Source: Parabacteroides gordonii MS-1 = DSM 23371
GTDB lineage: Bacteria > Bacteroidota > Bacteroidia > Bacteroidales > Tannerellaceae
Length of the DNA stretch: 64,000 nucleotides
Assembly (NCBI RefSeq): GCF_000969825.1
Contig: NZ_KQ033919.1
Span: 2,536,671 to 2,600,670, forward strand
Direction: 5' to 3'
A model generated the notes under the pieces. It was not told where the DNA came from. It did no database searches and saw only the letters and a list, made by a program, of their open reading frames with translations. This document shows positions 35,401 to 43,715 of the stretch, one piece after another (within the stretch, counting starts at the first letter, position 1; each line of letters opens with the position of its first letter). Both the position numbers and the translations under genes were made by a program.

Positions 35401-35709
35401 CCGGAAAATGTGCCGTTGGATTACACGGCTCTTTCTACCGGCGAACTGTATTATGCACTCGATGAAAACGAAAAGGCAGAAGAGGTATTTACCGGAATTG
35501 CAGAGAATGCAATGCGTAATATCGATTGGTTCTTCCGTCTGAAACCGTCTCAGCTGGCCTCTGTAACAAGAGAATTGGAACATAACCTGGCCGTTATGCA
35601 GCAAGTGCTGGCAGTCAGCAAACATTATAATCCCGAATTTGCAACTAAGTATCAGGAAGAGTTTGACAACTATCGGATGGCTTACGGTTCGGTTCGTGGG
35701 AATAAGTAA
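32464..35709 (+). CDS. DUF2723 polytopic membrane protein (GT-C-like)
   Basis: A 1,081-residue integral membrane protein. Residues 1 to about 350 and 560-700 hold many hydrophobic helices; the opening 'EPTASFWDCGEFISSAFKLE' pattern (about residues 28-47) with acidic residues in the first loop, and 'GHPPGAPFF' after it, are characteristic of DUF2723. The family resembles GT-C glycosyltransferases and has been proposed to act as a protein O-glycosyltransferase in Bacteroidetes. The soluble C-terminus (about 950-1060) contains TPR-like helices. It heads a four-gene operon, with the deacetylase starting three bases later. Function here is inferred from the family. Confidence 0.85.
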   Translation: MRKYKLINNVLGWVVFLIATTVYLMTIEPTASFWDCGEFISSAFKLEVGHPPGAPFFMLTANLFTQLASDTSTVAKMVNSMSALFSGLTILFLFWSITHLARKIMVNEENEISLGTMITIMGSGLVGALAYTFSDTFWFSAVEGEVYAYSSLFTALVFWLILKWEEAADRPHADRWIVLIAYLMGLSIGVHLLNLLCIPAIVLVYYYKKFPNPTMKGTIYALLVSFAIVGLMMYGVVQGLVEVCGYFELLFVNVLGMPYNSGVFAYVFALSGVLIWAIWETMRDEINPTRMKIAFILAVVLVGVPFIGSGYVLAVILTAALSAYLFMSKKVNIKLLNTILVCLMVIVVGYSSYALTMIRATADTPMNQNAPSDIFTLRSYLAREQYGKTPLLYGQTFASEVKRENQGGNCSPVTKEGEAVWSRVIKQDPNEKDKYYVSRHDVEYEYVDELSMLFPRMYSNVDAHVGAYKEWSQFKGEPVKFNRCGENVTVMKPTFAENLRYFFAYQLNFMYWRYFMWNFSGRQNDIQGNGEVMNGNWITGIKAIDEVLVGPQDNMPYDIANNKGHNVYYMLPLLLGILGLLYQAYSGQRGIQSFWITFFLFFMTGIAIVLYLNQTPYQPRERDYAYAGSFYAFCIWIGFGVAALAKLMRQYGKLSPVVAGSLATVLCLFVPIQMASQTWDDHDRSGRYVCRDFGANYLESCEPNAVIFTNGDNDTFPLWYAQEVEGIRTDVRVCNTSYLQTDWYIDQMKKQAYESAPLPISWNRADYVQGTRDAAYVFPMTDQPIDLNTALNFVRSNDPKFKKIPGISQELDYIPSETLIYKVDSATAVAKGLATDSTGLLKEMTINLKGKNALGKQELMILDMLQTNNWERPIYYAITVNPDQFVGLDGYFEQTGLAYQIVPKNANRETNTEKMYDNVMNKFKWGGVDQPGVYIDENVMRMCKSYRMALFNKLAEDLLKEGKNEKALNVLNKSMEVLPPENVPLDYTALSTGELYYALDENEKAEEVFTGIAENAMRNIDWFFRLKPSQLASVTRELEHNLAVMQQVLAVSKHYNPEFATKYQEEFDNYRMAYGSVRGNK

Positions 35710-35712
35710 TAT

Positions 35713-36324
35713 ATGTTTATAGAACAACCACCCTGGTTTTACAGGGTCCTGTTTCCAGGGGTAATCTGGCGGATACCGGCCAAGGAGAAGTGTGTATATC
35801 TCACCTTCGACGACGGCCCTATTCCCGAGGTTACCCCTTGGGTCTTGGATATACTCGATAAATATGGTGTGAAGGCTACCTTCTTCTGTGTAGGAGATAA
35901 CGTCCGTAAGCATCCTGATATCTATCAGATGGTGCTCGACCGCGGACACAGGGTAGGCAATCACACCTTTAACCATATCCAGGGACTTCAATACTGGACG
36001 AAAAACTATCTGGATAACATCGAGAAGGCCGCCGGATATATCCATAGCGACCTCTACCGTCCGCCGCACGGTCATATGCGTTTCCCCCAGGTAGTTGCTC
36101 TACGAAGGAAGTACAAGATCATCATGTGGGATGTCGTCACCCGCGATTACAGTCCCCATATGACCCCGAACGGTGTCTTCAATGTGGTAAAGAACTATAC
36201 CCGCAACGGCTCCGTCATCGTCTTCCACGATTCCCTCAAAGCCGAAACGAACATGCGCGAAGCCATGCCCCGCGCCATCGAATGGCTGCAAAAGGAAGGA
36301 TATACGTTTAAGGTGTTTGAATAA
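35713..36324 (+). CDS. Polysaccharide deacetylase family protein
   Basis: A 203-residue NodB-domain protein. 'LTFDDGPIPE' (about residues 32-41) supplies the catalytic and metal-binding Asp pair and 'RVGNHTFNH' (about 79-87) the metal-binding His pair; 'RPPHGHMRF' (about 116-124) is motif 3. No signal peptide is obvious, although the N-terminus is hydrophobic. It would deacetylate an N-acetylated sugar, perhaps in a surface glycan, consistent with the DUF2723 gene three bases upstream. QueG follows after six bases. Confidence 0.85.
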   Translation: MFIEQPPWFYRVLFPGVIWRIPAKEKCVYLTFDDGPIPEVTPWVLDILDKYGVKATFFCVGDNVRKHPDIYQMVLDRGHRVGNHTFNHIQGLQYWTKNYLDNIEKAAGYIHSDLYRPPHGHMRFPQVVALRRKYKIIMWDVVTRDYSPHMTPNGVFNVVKNYTRNGSVIVFHDSLKAETNMREAMPRAIEWLQKEGYTFKVFE

Positions 36325-36330
36325 TCTGTC

Positions 36331-37317
36331 ATGGCGGACTTGTCCACCCAAATAAAGAACAAAGCCAACCAACTGGGCTTCGATGCCTGCGGAATAGCCG
36401 AAGTAGCTTCCGCAGACACCGAAGCTTTGTTTTTTGACCGGTGGATAGCCGAAGGCTGTCATGCCGGCATGAAGTATATGGAGAACTACCGCGACATCCG
36501 TCTCAATCCGGTAGGATTGGTGGAAGGTGCCCGTTCCGTTATCTCCGTCGCCCTTAATTATTACCCGGCCGTGAAGCAATCGCCCGATGCCCCCCGCATC
36601 TCCTATTACGCTTACGGAAAAGACTACCACCTCGTAGTAAAAGACAAACTGCGCCAACTCTGGCAATACATCACAGACCTTGTCCCCGTGCTCGACACGG
36701 GGTCGCAAGCGAACAGGCCGGATCAATCGGATATTCATACGGATCACCCTTCTGTCGCCCGTATCTTCACCGACTCCGCCCCTATTCTCGAACGCTACTG
36801 GGCATGGAAAGCCGGTCTCGGCTGGATCGGGAAGAACACCAACCTGATCATCCCCGGCAAAGGTTCTTTCTTCTTCCTCGGCGAGATCGTCACGACACTG
36901 GAGTTGGATTATGACCACCCCCAAGCGAACCGTTGCGGCTCCTGTCGCCGTTGTCTCGACGCCTGTCCGACCGGAGCCCTCGAACGCCCCGGCCATCTCG
37001 ATGCCGGTAAATGCCTTTCCTACCTCACCATCGAGCATAAAGGCGATATCCCTACCGAACAGGCCGCCCGTCTGGGCAATCGCCTCTACGGTTGCGACAC
37101 CTGTCAGGAAGTCTGCCCCTGGAACCGTTTCGCCCGTCCCACCCGCGAAGCTGCTTTCCATCCCACGCCCGACTTCCTTTCCCTTCAAAAAGAGAGCCTG
37201 CAAGACTTTACCCGTGAAGATTATAATCGTATCTTTGCCAAGTCGGCTGTTAAGCGGGCGAAATATGAAGGGCTGATCCGTACAATCAGCAATAAAAAGG
37301 ATATCAACAACAAATAA
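36331..37317 (+). CDS. queG: Epoxyqueuosine reductase QueG
   Basis: A 328-residue enzyme that reduces epoxyqueuosine to queuosine in tRNA, using cobalamin and two [4Fe-4S] clusters. The cluster ligands are in 'CGSCRRCLDACP' (about residues 202-213) and 'CDTCQEVCP' (about 250-258). 'YGKDYHLVVKDKL' and 'AGLGWIGKN' are standard QueG blocks. Between them, residues about 118-138 form an extra stretch ('LDTGSQANRPDQSDIHTD') encoded over a perfect 7-bp hairpin at 36684-36702; typical QueG proteins are shorter there. The gene sits six bases after the deacetylase and nine before the peptidase. Confidence 0.92.
   Translation: MADLSTQIKNKANQLGFDACGIAEVASADTEALFFDRWIAEGCHAGMKYMENYRDIRLNPVGLVEGARSVISVALNYYPAVKQSPDAPRISYYAYGKDYHLVVKDKLRQLWQYITDLVPVLDTGSQANRPDQSDIHTDHPSVARIFTDSAPILERYWAWKAGLGWIGKNTNLIIPGKGSFFFLGEIVTTLELDYDHPQANRCGSCRRCLDACPTGALERPGHLDAGKCLSYLTIEHKGDIPTEQAARLGNRLYGCDTCQEVCPWNRFARPTREAAFHPTPDFLSLQKESLQDFTREDYNRIFAKSAVKRAKYEGLIRTISNKKDINNK
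36684..36702 (+). repeat. Perfect hairpin inside queG
   Basis: CCCCGTG (36684-36690), a 5-base loop and CACGGGG (36696-36702) lie at the start of an in-frame insertion of about 20 codons. Confidence 0.7.
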
Positions 37318-37326
37318 ACATACACC

Positions 37327-38616
37327 ATGAGAAGAACATTCAACCTCCTGCTCCTCTCTTTCCTCTGTACCCTGGCAGCCTTTGCCGCTCCGGGCGAACT
37401 GAAAGAGAAGCTCGCTTCCCTCAAAGGGATCAGTAACATCGAACAACTCGAATCGGATGTCTATCCGGAAAAGTACCTGGTACGCATCACCCAACCCGTA
37501 GACCCGAAAGATCCTTCGGCCGGTACATTTACCCAGCGTGTCGTTGTGGGCCATGTCGGTTTCGACCGTCCTACCGTGATCGTGACCGAAGGATACGGCG
37601 GCGCTTACGCCCTCAACCCCAAATACCAGGAAGAGCTGACCAAACTGCTCGACGCTAACCTGATCTTCGTCGAATACCGTTACTTCCTCGAGTCGACCCC
37701 CGAACCCTGTAACTGGGATTACCTGACTGCCGAGAACTCCGCCTACGACCTGCATAACGTCAACCGGACATTCCGCCAGCTCTACACCGGCAAATGGATC
37801 AGCACCGGTATCAGCAAGGGCGGCCAGACCACCATGCTCTACCGTGCCTTCTTTCCCGACGATGTGGATATCTCCGTCCCGTACGTCGGCCCGCTGTGCA
37901 AAGGTGTTGAAGACGGCCGTCACGAACCGTTCCTGCGCAAGGTAGGTACCAAGAAGGAACGCCGTAAGATAGAAGATTTTCAGCAAGAAGTCCTGAAGCG
38001 CAAAGCCGATATGCTCCCTCTGCTCGAAGTCTTCTCCAAAGATAAAAAACTGGAATACCGTATTCCGATGGCCGAAGTGCTAGACTATTGTGTACTGGAA
38101 TATCCTTTCGCCCTCTGGCAATGGGGCACCCCGGTCTCCGTCATCCCTTCATCGAATGCCGACAACGAAACCCTATTCAAACACCTGATGGAGATCAGCA
38201 GCCCCGACTACTTTGCCGAGAACCAGCCCAACATCTCCTTCTTCGTACAAGCCGCCCGTGAACTGGGTTACTATGGCTACGACACGAAGCCTTTCCGCAA
38301 GTACCTCACCATCGACAGCAGCAAAGGCTATCTTAACCGCATCATGCTCCCCAAAGAGCTGGTCGACAAGATCGAATTCCGCCCGGCTCTCTATCATAAG
38401 ATCTACGACTTCCTGAAGGACAACGACCCGAAGATGATCTTCATCTACGGAGAGATCGATCCGTGGAGTGCGGCACATGTCCCCGTCTTCAAAGGCAAGA
38501 AGAACGAACAGGTCTACTTCCAACCCCGCGGCAGCCACCGTTCGCGTATCGGTAATATGCCGGAAGATATCAAGGAAAAGATTCTGACGCAACTGAACCA
38601 GTGGCTGGCGGAATAA
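37327..38616 (+). CDS. Secreted serine peptidase (S37/S28-like aminopeptidase)
   Basis: A 429-residue exported protein with signal peptide ('LCTLAAFAAP', cleavage about residue 20). The nucleophile elbow 'GISKGGQT' (about residues 159-166), an Asp in 'GEIDPWSA' (about 376-383) and a His in 'RGSHRSRI' (about 399-406) form a plausible alpha/beta-hydrolase triad. The overall pattern, including 'VEYRYF' and 'YVGPLC', resembles tripeptidyl or prolyl aminopeptidases of families S37 (PS-10) and S28. It probably trims peptides in the periplasm. It is the last gene of the operon, followed by a bidirectional terminator. Confidence 0.78.
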   Translation: MRRTFNLLLLSFLCTLAAFAAPGELKEKLASLKGISNIEQLESDVYPEKYLVRITQPVDPKDPSAGTFTQRVVVGHVGFDRPTVIVTEGYGGAYALNPKYQEELTKLLDANLIFVEYRYFLESTPEPCNWDYLTAENSAYDLHNVNRTFRQLYTGKWISTGISKGGQTTMLYRAFFPDDVDISVPYVGPLCKGVEDGRHEPFLRKVGTKKERRKIEDFQQEVLKRKADMLPLLEVFSKDKKLEYRIPMAEVLDYCVLEYPFALWQWGTPVSVIPSSNADNETLFKHLMEISSPDYFAENQPNISFFVQAARELGYYGYDTKPFRKYLTIDSSKGYLNRIMLPKELVDKIEFRPALYHKIYDFLKDNDPKMIFIYGEIDPWSAAHVPVFKGKKNEQVYFQPRGSHRSRIGNMPEDIKEKILTQLNQWLAE

Positions 38617-38678
38617 TTTTTAAGCTACGAATAGCATAGTAGTGCTGACCATCGTAGGACTATAGTGTCAGGTAGGTT

Positions 38679-38721
38679 AGGATTATAGTGATAGATATCC
38701 TATCATTATAGTCCTATTTTT
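38679..38721. terminator. Bidirectional terminator between convergent operons
   Basis: A 16-bp stem with two G-U pairs (arms 38679-38694 and 38700-38715), a 5-base loop and ATTTTT after it. It lies between the stop at 38616 (+) and the stop at 38756 (-). Confidence 0.75.
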
Positions 38722-38755
38722 CTATCATACTATTATTAGGAATATCTGAAACTCT

Positions 38756-39205
38756 TTACAGCCACCCCTGCACCTTATAAACGAACTCCATCCACACCCA
38801 ATAGCGGATGGCTTTGCCCAGGAACATGGAGATGGCGACGATCCAGACGTTGGCACGGAGGAAACCCAGTGCCACTGCGATAAAGTCGCCGATGCCAGGG
38901 AGGAAGACGAAGAAGCCCATCCATGAGCCTTTGCCTGCGATCCAGTCCTGTACCTTTTGCAGCTTTTTGGCATCCAGTTTGAGGTATTTCTCGATCCATT
39001 CCACCTTGCCCAACATACCGAGCCAGTAGCAGCTCATGCCGCCGAGGAAGTTCCCCAGGGTGGCGGCAACCATGCAGGGCCAGTAGGACGAACCGGCCAG
39101 TAAGACACCCGTCAGTACCACCTCACTGCTGAACGGCAGGATGGTAGCTGCCAGGAAGGAGGCGATGAACACCCCGATATATCCGTATTCTATAAGAAAT
39201 TCCAT
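38756..39205 (-). CDS. YqaA/DedA-like membrane protein
   Basis: A 149-residue membrane protein of the YqaA (VTT/SNARE-associated) group. The N-terminus 'GYIGVFIASFLAATILPFSSEVVLTG' pattern (about residues 8-33) and the later 'FLPGIGDFIAVALGFLRAN' re-entrant motif (about 102-120) are typical, with about four helices in total. Related DedA proteins are lipid flippases; the exact substrate here is unknown. Its start overlaps the end of the upstream gene by 16 bases, making it the last gene of the minus-strand operon that begins at 46218. Confidence 0.82.
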   Translation of the reverse strand: MEFLIEYGYIGVFIASFLAATILPFSSEVVLTGVLLAGSSYWPCMVAATLGNFLGGMSCYWLGMLGKVEWIEKYLKLDAKKLQKVQDWIAGKGSWMGFFVFLPGIGDFIAVALGFLRANVWIVAISMFLGKAIRYWVWMEFVYKVQGWL

Positions 39206-40200
39206 AAGCGTAATACCAGGAGAGTTATATAAAGCACAATCGTTGAATAGAAAGTCCAGAAGATGACCTTACCCCGCATCACGGTGAAGAAGTGGGCGAT
39301 CAATATGGAAGCCGGGATACAGGCTGTCTCCAGAAATTCTTCGGAAACCTGTTCGTAAAGCAGGTAGAGCGCGAAAGCCCATACCGACATGGCGATCAAG
39401 AAAGACAGGAACTGGCGCGTACGCAGCACGTCTTCAAACTCATGCGTAATGATGTTGATGGCGGACACGGTTGTCAGCAACGCCATCCAGAGGATACCGA
39501 TCCAATCGAGCAGGCCGAGCTCCTGGGAGATCAGGAAACGGATCTTAAACAGGGCGGCAAACGGGATCGTGAAGGGTGTAAAGTCGCGGAACCATACGCA
39601 CCAGCCTAACAGGAACCAGTAGATGGTGCCGATACCCAGCAGGGAGGCCAGGAAAGTACGTATATTCAATGTCCTGAAATTATACATCCCCATCCAGAAC
39701 AGGGGCAGGAACCAGAGGATATGCACCCACAGGAGACTACCTACACCGATTAGCAGCGCCGCGTTGTAGGCATTGCTTTTGGCCTCGGGATCGTGGTAGG
39801 AGGTGAATAGCTGGTAGATAGCCAGGATCAGGCAGAATACGCCCAGCGAAGTGGACTTCAGCGGGAGAAAGTCCGGATTGGTACTAATGAACAGCACATA
39901 GAAAAGGAAGGGGAGCAGTGTCTTTTCGCGTATCAACACCAGGATGTAGTTGGCGCGGTGAAGCAGGAAAGCCCCACCGAACATCAGCAGCATACCGATC
40001 CCGTAGGTGAAAGCCTTGCCGGGCAGTACCTGGCAGATGGCATTCCATAACGGTGTGGCAGTCACTTCCCCATATACCGGATAACCGACCGAATTCAGAT
40101 AACTGGCGATCCAGCAGCCGATACATGCCAACAGCACCACAACAAATGTCGTGGTGCCGAATAAGTTATGTCTGCGGGAGTAACTGTATGTACTGTTCAT
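39190..40200 (-). CDS. Polytopic membrane protein of unknown function
   Basis: A 336-residue protein with roughly eight to ten membrane helices (for example 'FVVVLLACIGCWIASYL', 'LLMFGGAFLLH', 'VILYITLLVLRLW'). No catalytic motif is recognised; the pattern looks like a Bacteroidetes-specific conserved membrane family often near purD. It starts 21 bases after purD and overlaps the YqaA-type gene by 16 bases, so it is cotranscribed with them. Function cannot be assigned. Confidence 0.7.
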   Translation of the reverse strand: MNSTYSYSRRHNLFGTTTFVVVLLACIGCWIASYLNSVGYPVYGEVTATPLWNAICQVLPGKAFTYGIGMLLMFGGAFLLHRANYILVLIREKTLLPFLFYVLFISTNPDFLPLKSTSLGVFCLILAIYQLFTSYHDPEAKSNAYNAALLIGVGSLLWVHILWFLPLFWMGMYNFRTLNIRTFLASLLGIGTIYWFLLGWCVWFRDFTPFTIPFAALFKIRFLISQELGLLDWIGILWMALLTTVSAINIITHEFEDVLRTRQFLSFLIAMSVWAFALYLLYEQVSEEFLETACIPASILIAHFFTVMRGKVIFWTFYSTIVLYITLLVLRLWNFL

Positions 40201-40221
40201 TTTGCTTCCTGTCTGAACCTT

Positions 40222-41490
40222 TTACAAGTCGAAGCCGATGTCGCTCCGGAAATACTTCTTGTCGAACAGGATCTTCTTTGCTCCGGCGAATGATTTGGCC
40301 AGGGCTTCTTCCTTGTTGGCTCCGTAAGAGCTGACGGCGATGACACGGCCACCGTTGGTCAGGATACGGCCGCTGGCGGAGATGGTGCCGGCGTGGAAGA
40401 GTATATTGTCGGATGTGATGTCGTCGAGTCCGTAGATGATCTTCTCTTTCTCATACGCTTCGGGGTAACCGCCGCTTACGAGCATGACCGTTACGGCAGC
40501 ACGCGGGTCGATCGTCAGGGTGCGCTTGTCAAGATCGCCTTCGGCTACGCCTTCCAGCAGGTCTACCAGGTCGCTCTGGATACGGAGCATCACTACTTCC
40601 GTTTCCGGGTCGCCCATGCGGCAGTTGTATTCGATCACCTTCGGGTCGTTCTCGTTGATCAGGCCGAGGAAGATGAAACCTTTATAGTCTATGCCTTCCG
40701 CTTTCAGCCCTTCGATGGTCGGGCGGATGATCTGTTCTTCCACCTTCGCCATATAAGCGTCGTTGGCAAAAGGAACGGGAGAAACGGCACCCATACCGCC
40801 GGTATTCAGACCGGTGTTGCCTTCGCCGATACGTTTATAATCTTTGGCTACGGGGAGCACTTTGTAGTTTGTACCGTCGGTCATGACGAATACGGAGCAT
40901 TCGATACCTGTCAGGAACTCTTCGATAACGACTGTCTTGCTGGCATCGCCGAACATACCGTTCAGCATGTCGCCCAGTTCCTTTTTCGCTTCTTCCAGTG
41001 TTTCGAGGATAAGCACGCCTTTACCGGCTGCCAGTCCGTCGGCTTTCAGCACGTAAGGAGCTTGCAGCGATTCGAGGAAAGCATAACCTTCGGCGATGTT
41101 TTCGGCGGTGATGCTCTTGTAACGGGCGGTCGGGATGTTGTGGCGCATCATGAACGCCTTGGCGAAATCCTTGCTGCCTTCCAGCTGTGCACCGGCTTTG
41201 GAGGGGCCGATCACCGGGATGCCGGCCAGTGAAGCGTCGTTCTTGAAGAAGTCGTAAACACCTTTTACCAGCGGGTCTTCCGGGCCGACAACTACCATGT
41301 TTACGTTGTTTGCCAGTACGAAGTCTTTAATGGCCTGGAAATCGTCTGCTTTGATGTATACGTTGGTTCCTGCCTGTGCAGTACCGGCGTTACCGGGGGC
41401 AATGAATAGCTTGTCCACTTTCGGGCTTTGAGCAATCTTCCAGGCTATTGCGTGTTCGCGGCCGCCGGAGCCTAATAGTAATATGTTCAT
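40222..41490 (-). CDS. purD: Phosphoribosylamine-glycine ligase PurD
   Basis: A 422-residue ATP-grasp enzyme that joins glycine to 5-phosphoribosylamine in purine synthesis. The N-terminal '[16 protein letters not shown]' (about residues 3-18), the 'VVGPEDPL' block (about 67-74), '[12 protein letters not shown]' (about 147-158) with the ATP-grasp Lys, and '[10 protein letters not shown]' (about 286-295) are all hallmark PurD motifs. Length is standard. It lies 20 bases after the dipeptidyl peptidase gene in the minus-strand operon. Confidence 0.96.
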   Translation of the reverse strand: MNILLLGSGGREHAIAWKIAQSPKVDKLFIAPGNAGTAQAGTNVYIKADDFQAIKDFVLANNVNMVVVGPEDPLVKGVYDFFKNDASLAGIPVIGPSKAGAQLEGSKDFAKAFMMRHNIPTARYKSITAENIAEGYAFLESLQAPYVLKADGLAAGKGVLILETLEEAKKELGDMLNGMFGDASKTVVIEEFLTGIECSVFVMTDGTNYKVLPVAKDYKRIGEGNTGLNTGGMGAVSPVPFANDAYMAKVEEQIIRPTIEGLKAEGIDYKGFIFLGLINENDPKVIEYNCRMGDPETEVVMLRIQSDLVDLLEGVAEGDLDKRTLTIDPRAAVTVMLVSGGYPEAYEKEKIIYGLDDITSDNILFHAGTISASGRILTNGGRVIAVSSYGANKEEALAKSFAGAKKILFDKKYFRSDIGFDL

Positions 41491-41510
41491 ATCTTAATTA
41501 TTTATATCGG

Positions 41511-43715
41511 TTATTTTAAATAGTCGTCGAAATACCGCGTGATCTTCTCGTAGAGATGCGGGCGGTCTTTGCCGATCACGTTGTGTTGGTGACGGGGGTA
41601 GACGAAATAGTCGGGGTAGGTGTCCGCATTCACGCAGGCTCTGAGGAAGCCCAGGCTGTGCTGCCAGACCACTACCGGGTCGATGTCGCCATGTATCTGC
41701 AACAGGTGTCCTTTCAGGTTGCTGGCCTTCAGCTTCAGGTTGGCATTCTTATATCCTTCGGGATTATCTTGCGGACGATCCATATACCGTTCGCCGTACA
41801 TGATCTCGTAGTTGCTCCAGTCGATTACCGGGCCGCCGGCTACACCCACTTTGAATACGTCGGGATGTGTCAACATCAGGTTGGTCGTCATAAAGCCTCC
41901 GTAGCTCCATCCGTGTACGCCGATGCGGTCGGCATCCACGTAGGGCAGCGATTGGAGGAACTCCACGCCTTTCATCTGGTCGGCCATCTCGTTGACACCC
42001 AGGTTACGGTGGATCACGCTTTCAAAGGCGAATCCCCGGTTGGAGGTTCCGCGGTTGTCGACAGTGAAGACCACGTATCCGCGTTGTGCCATATAGATAT
42101 CCCAACCCCTGACGCCGTTCAGCCAGCCGCCTGTCACCAGTTGCGAGTGGGGGCCGCCGTATACGTAGACGATGGTCGGGTATTTCTTGCTTTCATCCAG
42201 TCCGACGGGTTTCACCAGGCGGTAATGCAGGTCGGTCACGCCATCAGCAGCCTTTATGACTCCGGCTTCTATTTCCGGCATGGCATAGCCTTCGTACGGA
42301 TCTTTGGCGGTCAGGAGGTTTTCGATCACCTTGCCGTCTTTCGTTTGCACGATGTCTATCTTGCGGGGGATTTCAGGCGCGTCGTAGCTGTCTATCGCGT
42401 ATTTGCCGGAAGGGCTGACAGACAGGTTGTGCACGCTTTCCAGTCCCGCACTCCGGGTGAGGAGCTGCGTTGTCCCTTTCTTCAGGTTCAGCTTCCAGCC
42501 GTTTACATTCATCGGCGTTCCGTAGCTGAATGAGCTTAATACGTGCGGCTGGGTGGAGGTGAGGAAAAGGTTCTCGCCTTTGGCATCGAAGCCGATCACC
42601 CGGCTGACTACCCATTCGCCTTTGGTGAGCTGTTTCAGCAGCTTGCCGGTGGTATCGTAGAGGTAGAGATGGTTGTATCCGTCACGCTGGCTTTGCCAGA
42701 TGAATTTCTGCGGATCGCCGGGCAGGAAGAGGACGGGCTGCTGCGGTTCGACGTAATGCTCGTTCGTTTCGGTGAACAGGTCGGCTTCCTTCTCGCCTGT
42801 CAGGGCGGAGTAGCGTACCAGATGCATTTCGTTCTGTTCGCGGTTCAGCTCGGCGATATAGATGCTCTTTTCGTCGGGGCTCCAGGCGATGTTAGTCAGA
42901 TACTTCTCTTTCGGGGTGCCTGTTTTCAGCCAGACGGTATTGCCTGTCGACAGGTGGTAGACACCGACCGTTACCTCATGGCTCTTCATGCCGGCCATCG
43001 GGTATTTCACCGGTTCGGCCTTGGCACAGCGGGCGTCGATATTGACGATCGGATAGTCGGTCACCATGCTCTCGTCCATGCGGTAGAACGCCAGGGCGGA
43101 ACCTTCCGGCGACCAGAACAGGCCTTTGCTGATGCCGAACTCCCGTTGGTGGACGGCCTGTCCGCATACGATACCCTCTTTTGTTTCACGTGTAACAATT
43201 CCCTGTTGATTGTCCGGTGAGAGAATCTTTATGTTATTCCCTTCCGTGAAAGCCAGGTAGCTGTTAGCCGGGCAGAACTCGTAGTTGCTCCATTTCTTAT
43301 CCAACGGATAATCGGCTACAACCTTTCCCTGCTCCATATCATAATGGATGCGGTGCTGCTTCTGGGTGAACGCCAGTATCCATTGGCCTTTATAGGGTAC
43401 GGAGAAATTGGGCATGCGGGCTACCGTATCGAGTCCGGCAGCCTGTAAAGCCTGGTTCAGTCCGGTAAGGCTGACGCGTATCTCCGGATAGTGCTTGGGC
43501 TGGGCACCTATCACGATGTCCTTCTCTACATATATATACATGTCGTCGCCTACCCATTGCAACTGCGACCGGTTCTCGGGTACGAAACGGCTGTATGTCT
43601 TCCCGCCCGGGATCAGGTCGTGCAATGTAAACTGCTTGTCTTGCGCCATCAGTGTCAGAGGGGTTGATAAAACGAACACGCAAAGGAGTAACAGATACTT
43701 AATCTTCAAAGTCAT
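41511..43715 (-). CDS. Dipeptidyl peptidase IV-type serine peptidase (S9B)
   Basis: A 734-residue exported peptidase. ATG 43715 begins a signal peptide ('LLLLCVFVLSTPLTLMAQ'); an in-frame ATG at 43727 is an alternative and the longer open frame into the upstream gene lacks a signal. A beta-propeller domain (about residues 60-470) precedes an alpha/beta-hydrolase with nucleophile Ser in 'GWSYGGFM', Asp in 'HGDIDPVV' and His in 'RHQHNV'. It should remove Xaa-Pro or Xaa-Ala dipeptides from N-termini in the periplasm, helping this asaccharolytic-capable group use peptides. It overlaps the end of the methyltransferase gene by 17 bases. Confidence 0.9.
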   Translation of the reverse strand: MTLKIKYLLLLCVFVLSTPLTLMAQDKQFTLHDLIPGGKTYSRFVPENRSQLQWVGDDMYIYVEKDIVIGAQPKHYPEIRVSLTGLNQALQAAGLDTVARMPNFSVPYKGQWILAFTQKQHRIHYDMEQGKVVADYPLDKKWSNYEFCPANSYLAFTEGNNIKILSPDNQQGIVTRETKEGIVCGQAVHQREFGISKGLFWSPEGSALAFYRMDESMVTDYPIVNIDARCAKAEPVKYPMAGMKSHEVTVGVYHLSTGNTVWLKTGTPKEKYLTNIAWSPDEKSIYIAELNREQNEMHLVRYSALTGEKEADLFTETNEHYVEPQQPVLFLPGDPQKFIWQSQRDGYNHLYLYDTTGKLLKQLTKGEWVVSRVIGFDAKGENLFLTSTQPHVLSSFSYGTPMNVNGWKLNLKKGTTQLLTRSAGLESVHNLSVSPSGKYAIDSYDAPEIPRKIDIVQTKDGKVIENLLTAKDPYEGYAMPEIEAGVIKAADGVTDLHYRLVKPVGLDESKKYPTIVYVYGGPHSQLVTGGWLNGVRGWDIYMAQRGYVVFTVDNRGTSNRGFAFESVIHRNLGVNEMADQMKGVEFLQSLPYVDADRIGVHGWSYGGFMTTNLMLTHPDVFKVGVAGGPVIDWSNYEIMYGERYMDRPQDNPEGYKNANLKLKASNLKGHLLQIHGDIDPVVVWQHSLGFLRACVNADTYPDYFVYPRHQHNVIGKDRPHLYEKITRYFDDYLK

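Noticed and set aside
34972-36075. 367-codon open frame antisense to the DUF2723 and deacetylase genes
   Set aside because: Antisense shadow without any recognisable domain.
36100-37986. 628-codon open frame antisense to queG and the peptidase
   Set aside because: Shadow of codon bias on the opposite strand; the composition is not protein-like and the sense genes have clear motifs.
41556-42533. 325-codon open frame antisense to the dipeptidyl peptidase
   Set aside because: Antisense shadow; the sense strand encodes the S9B catalytic domain.
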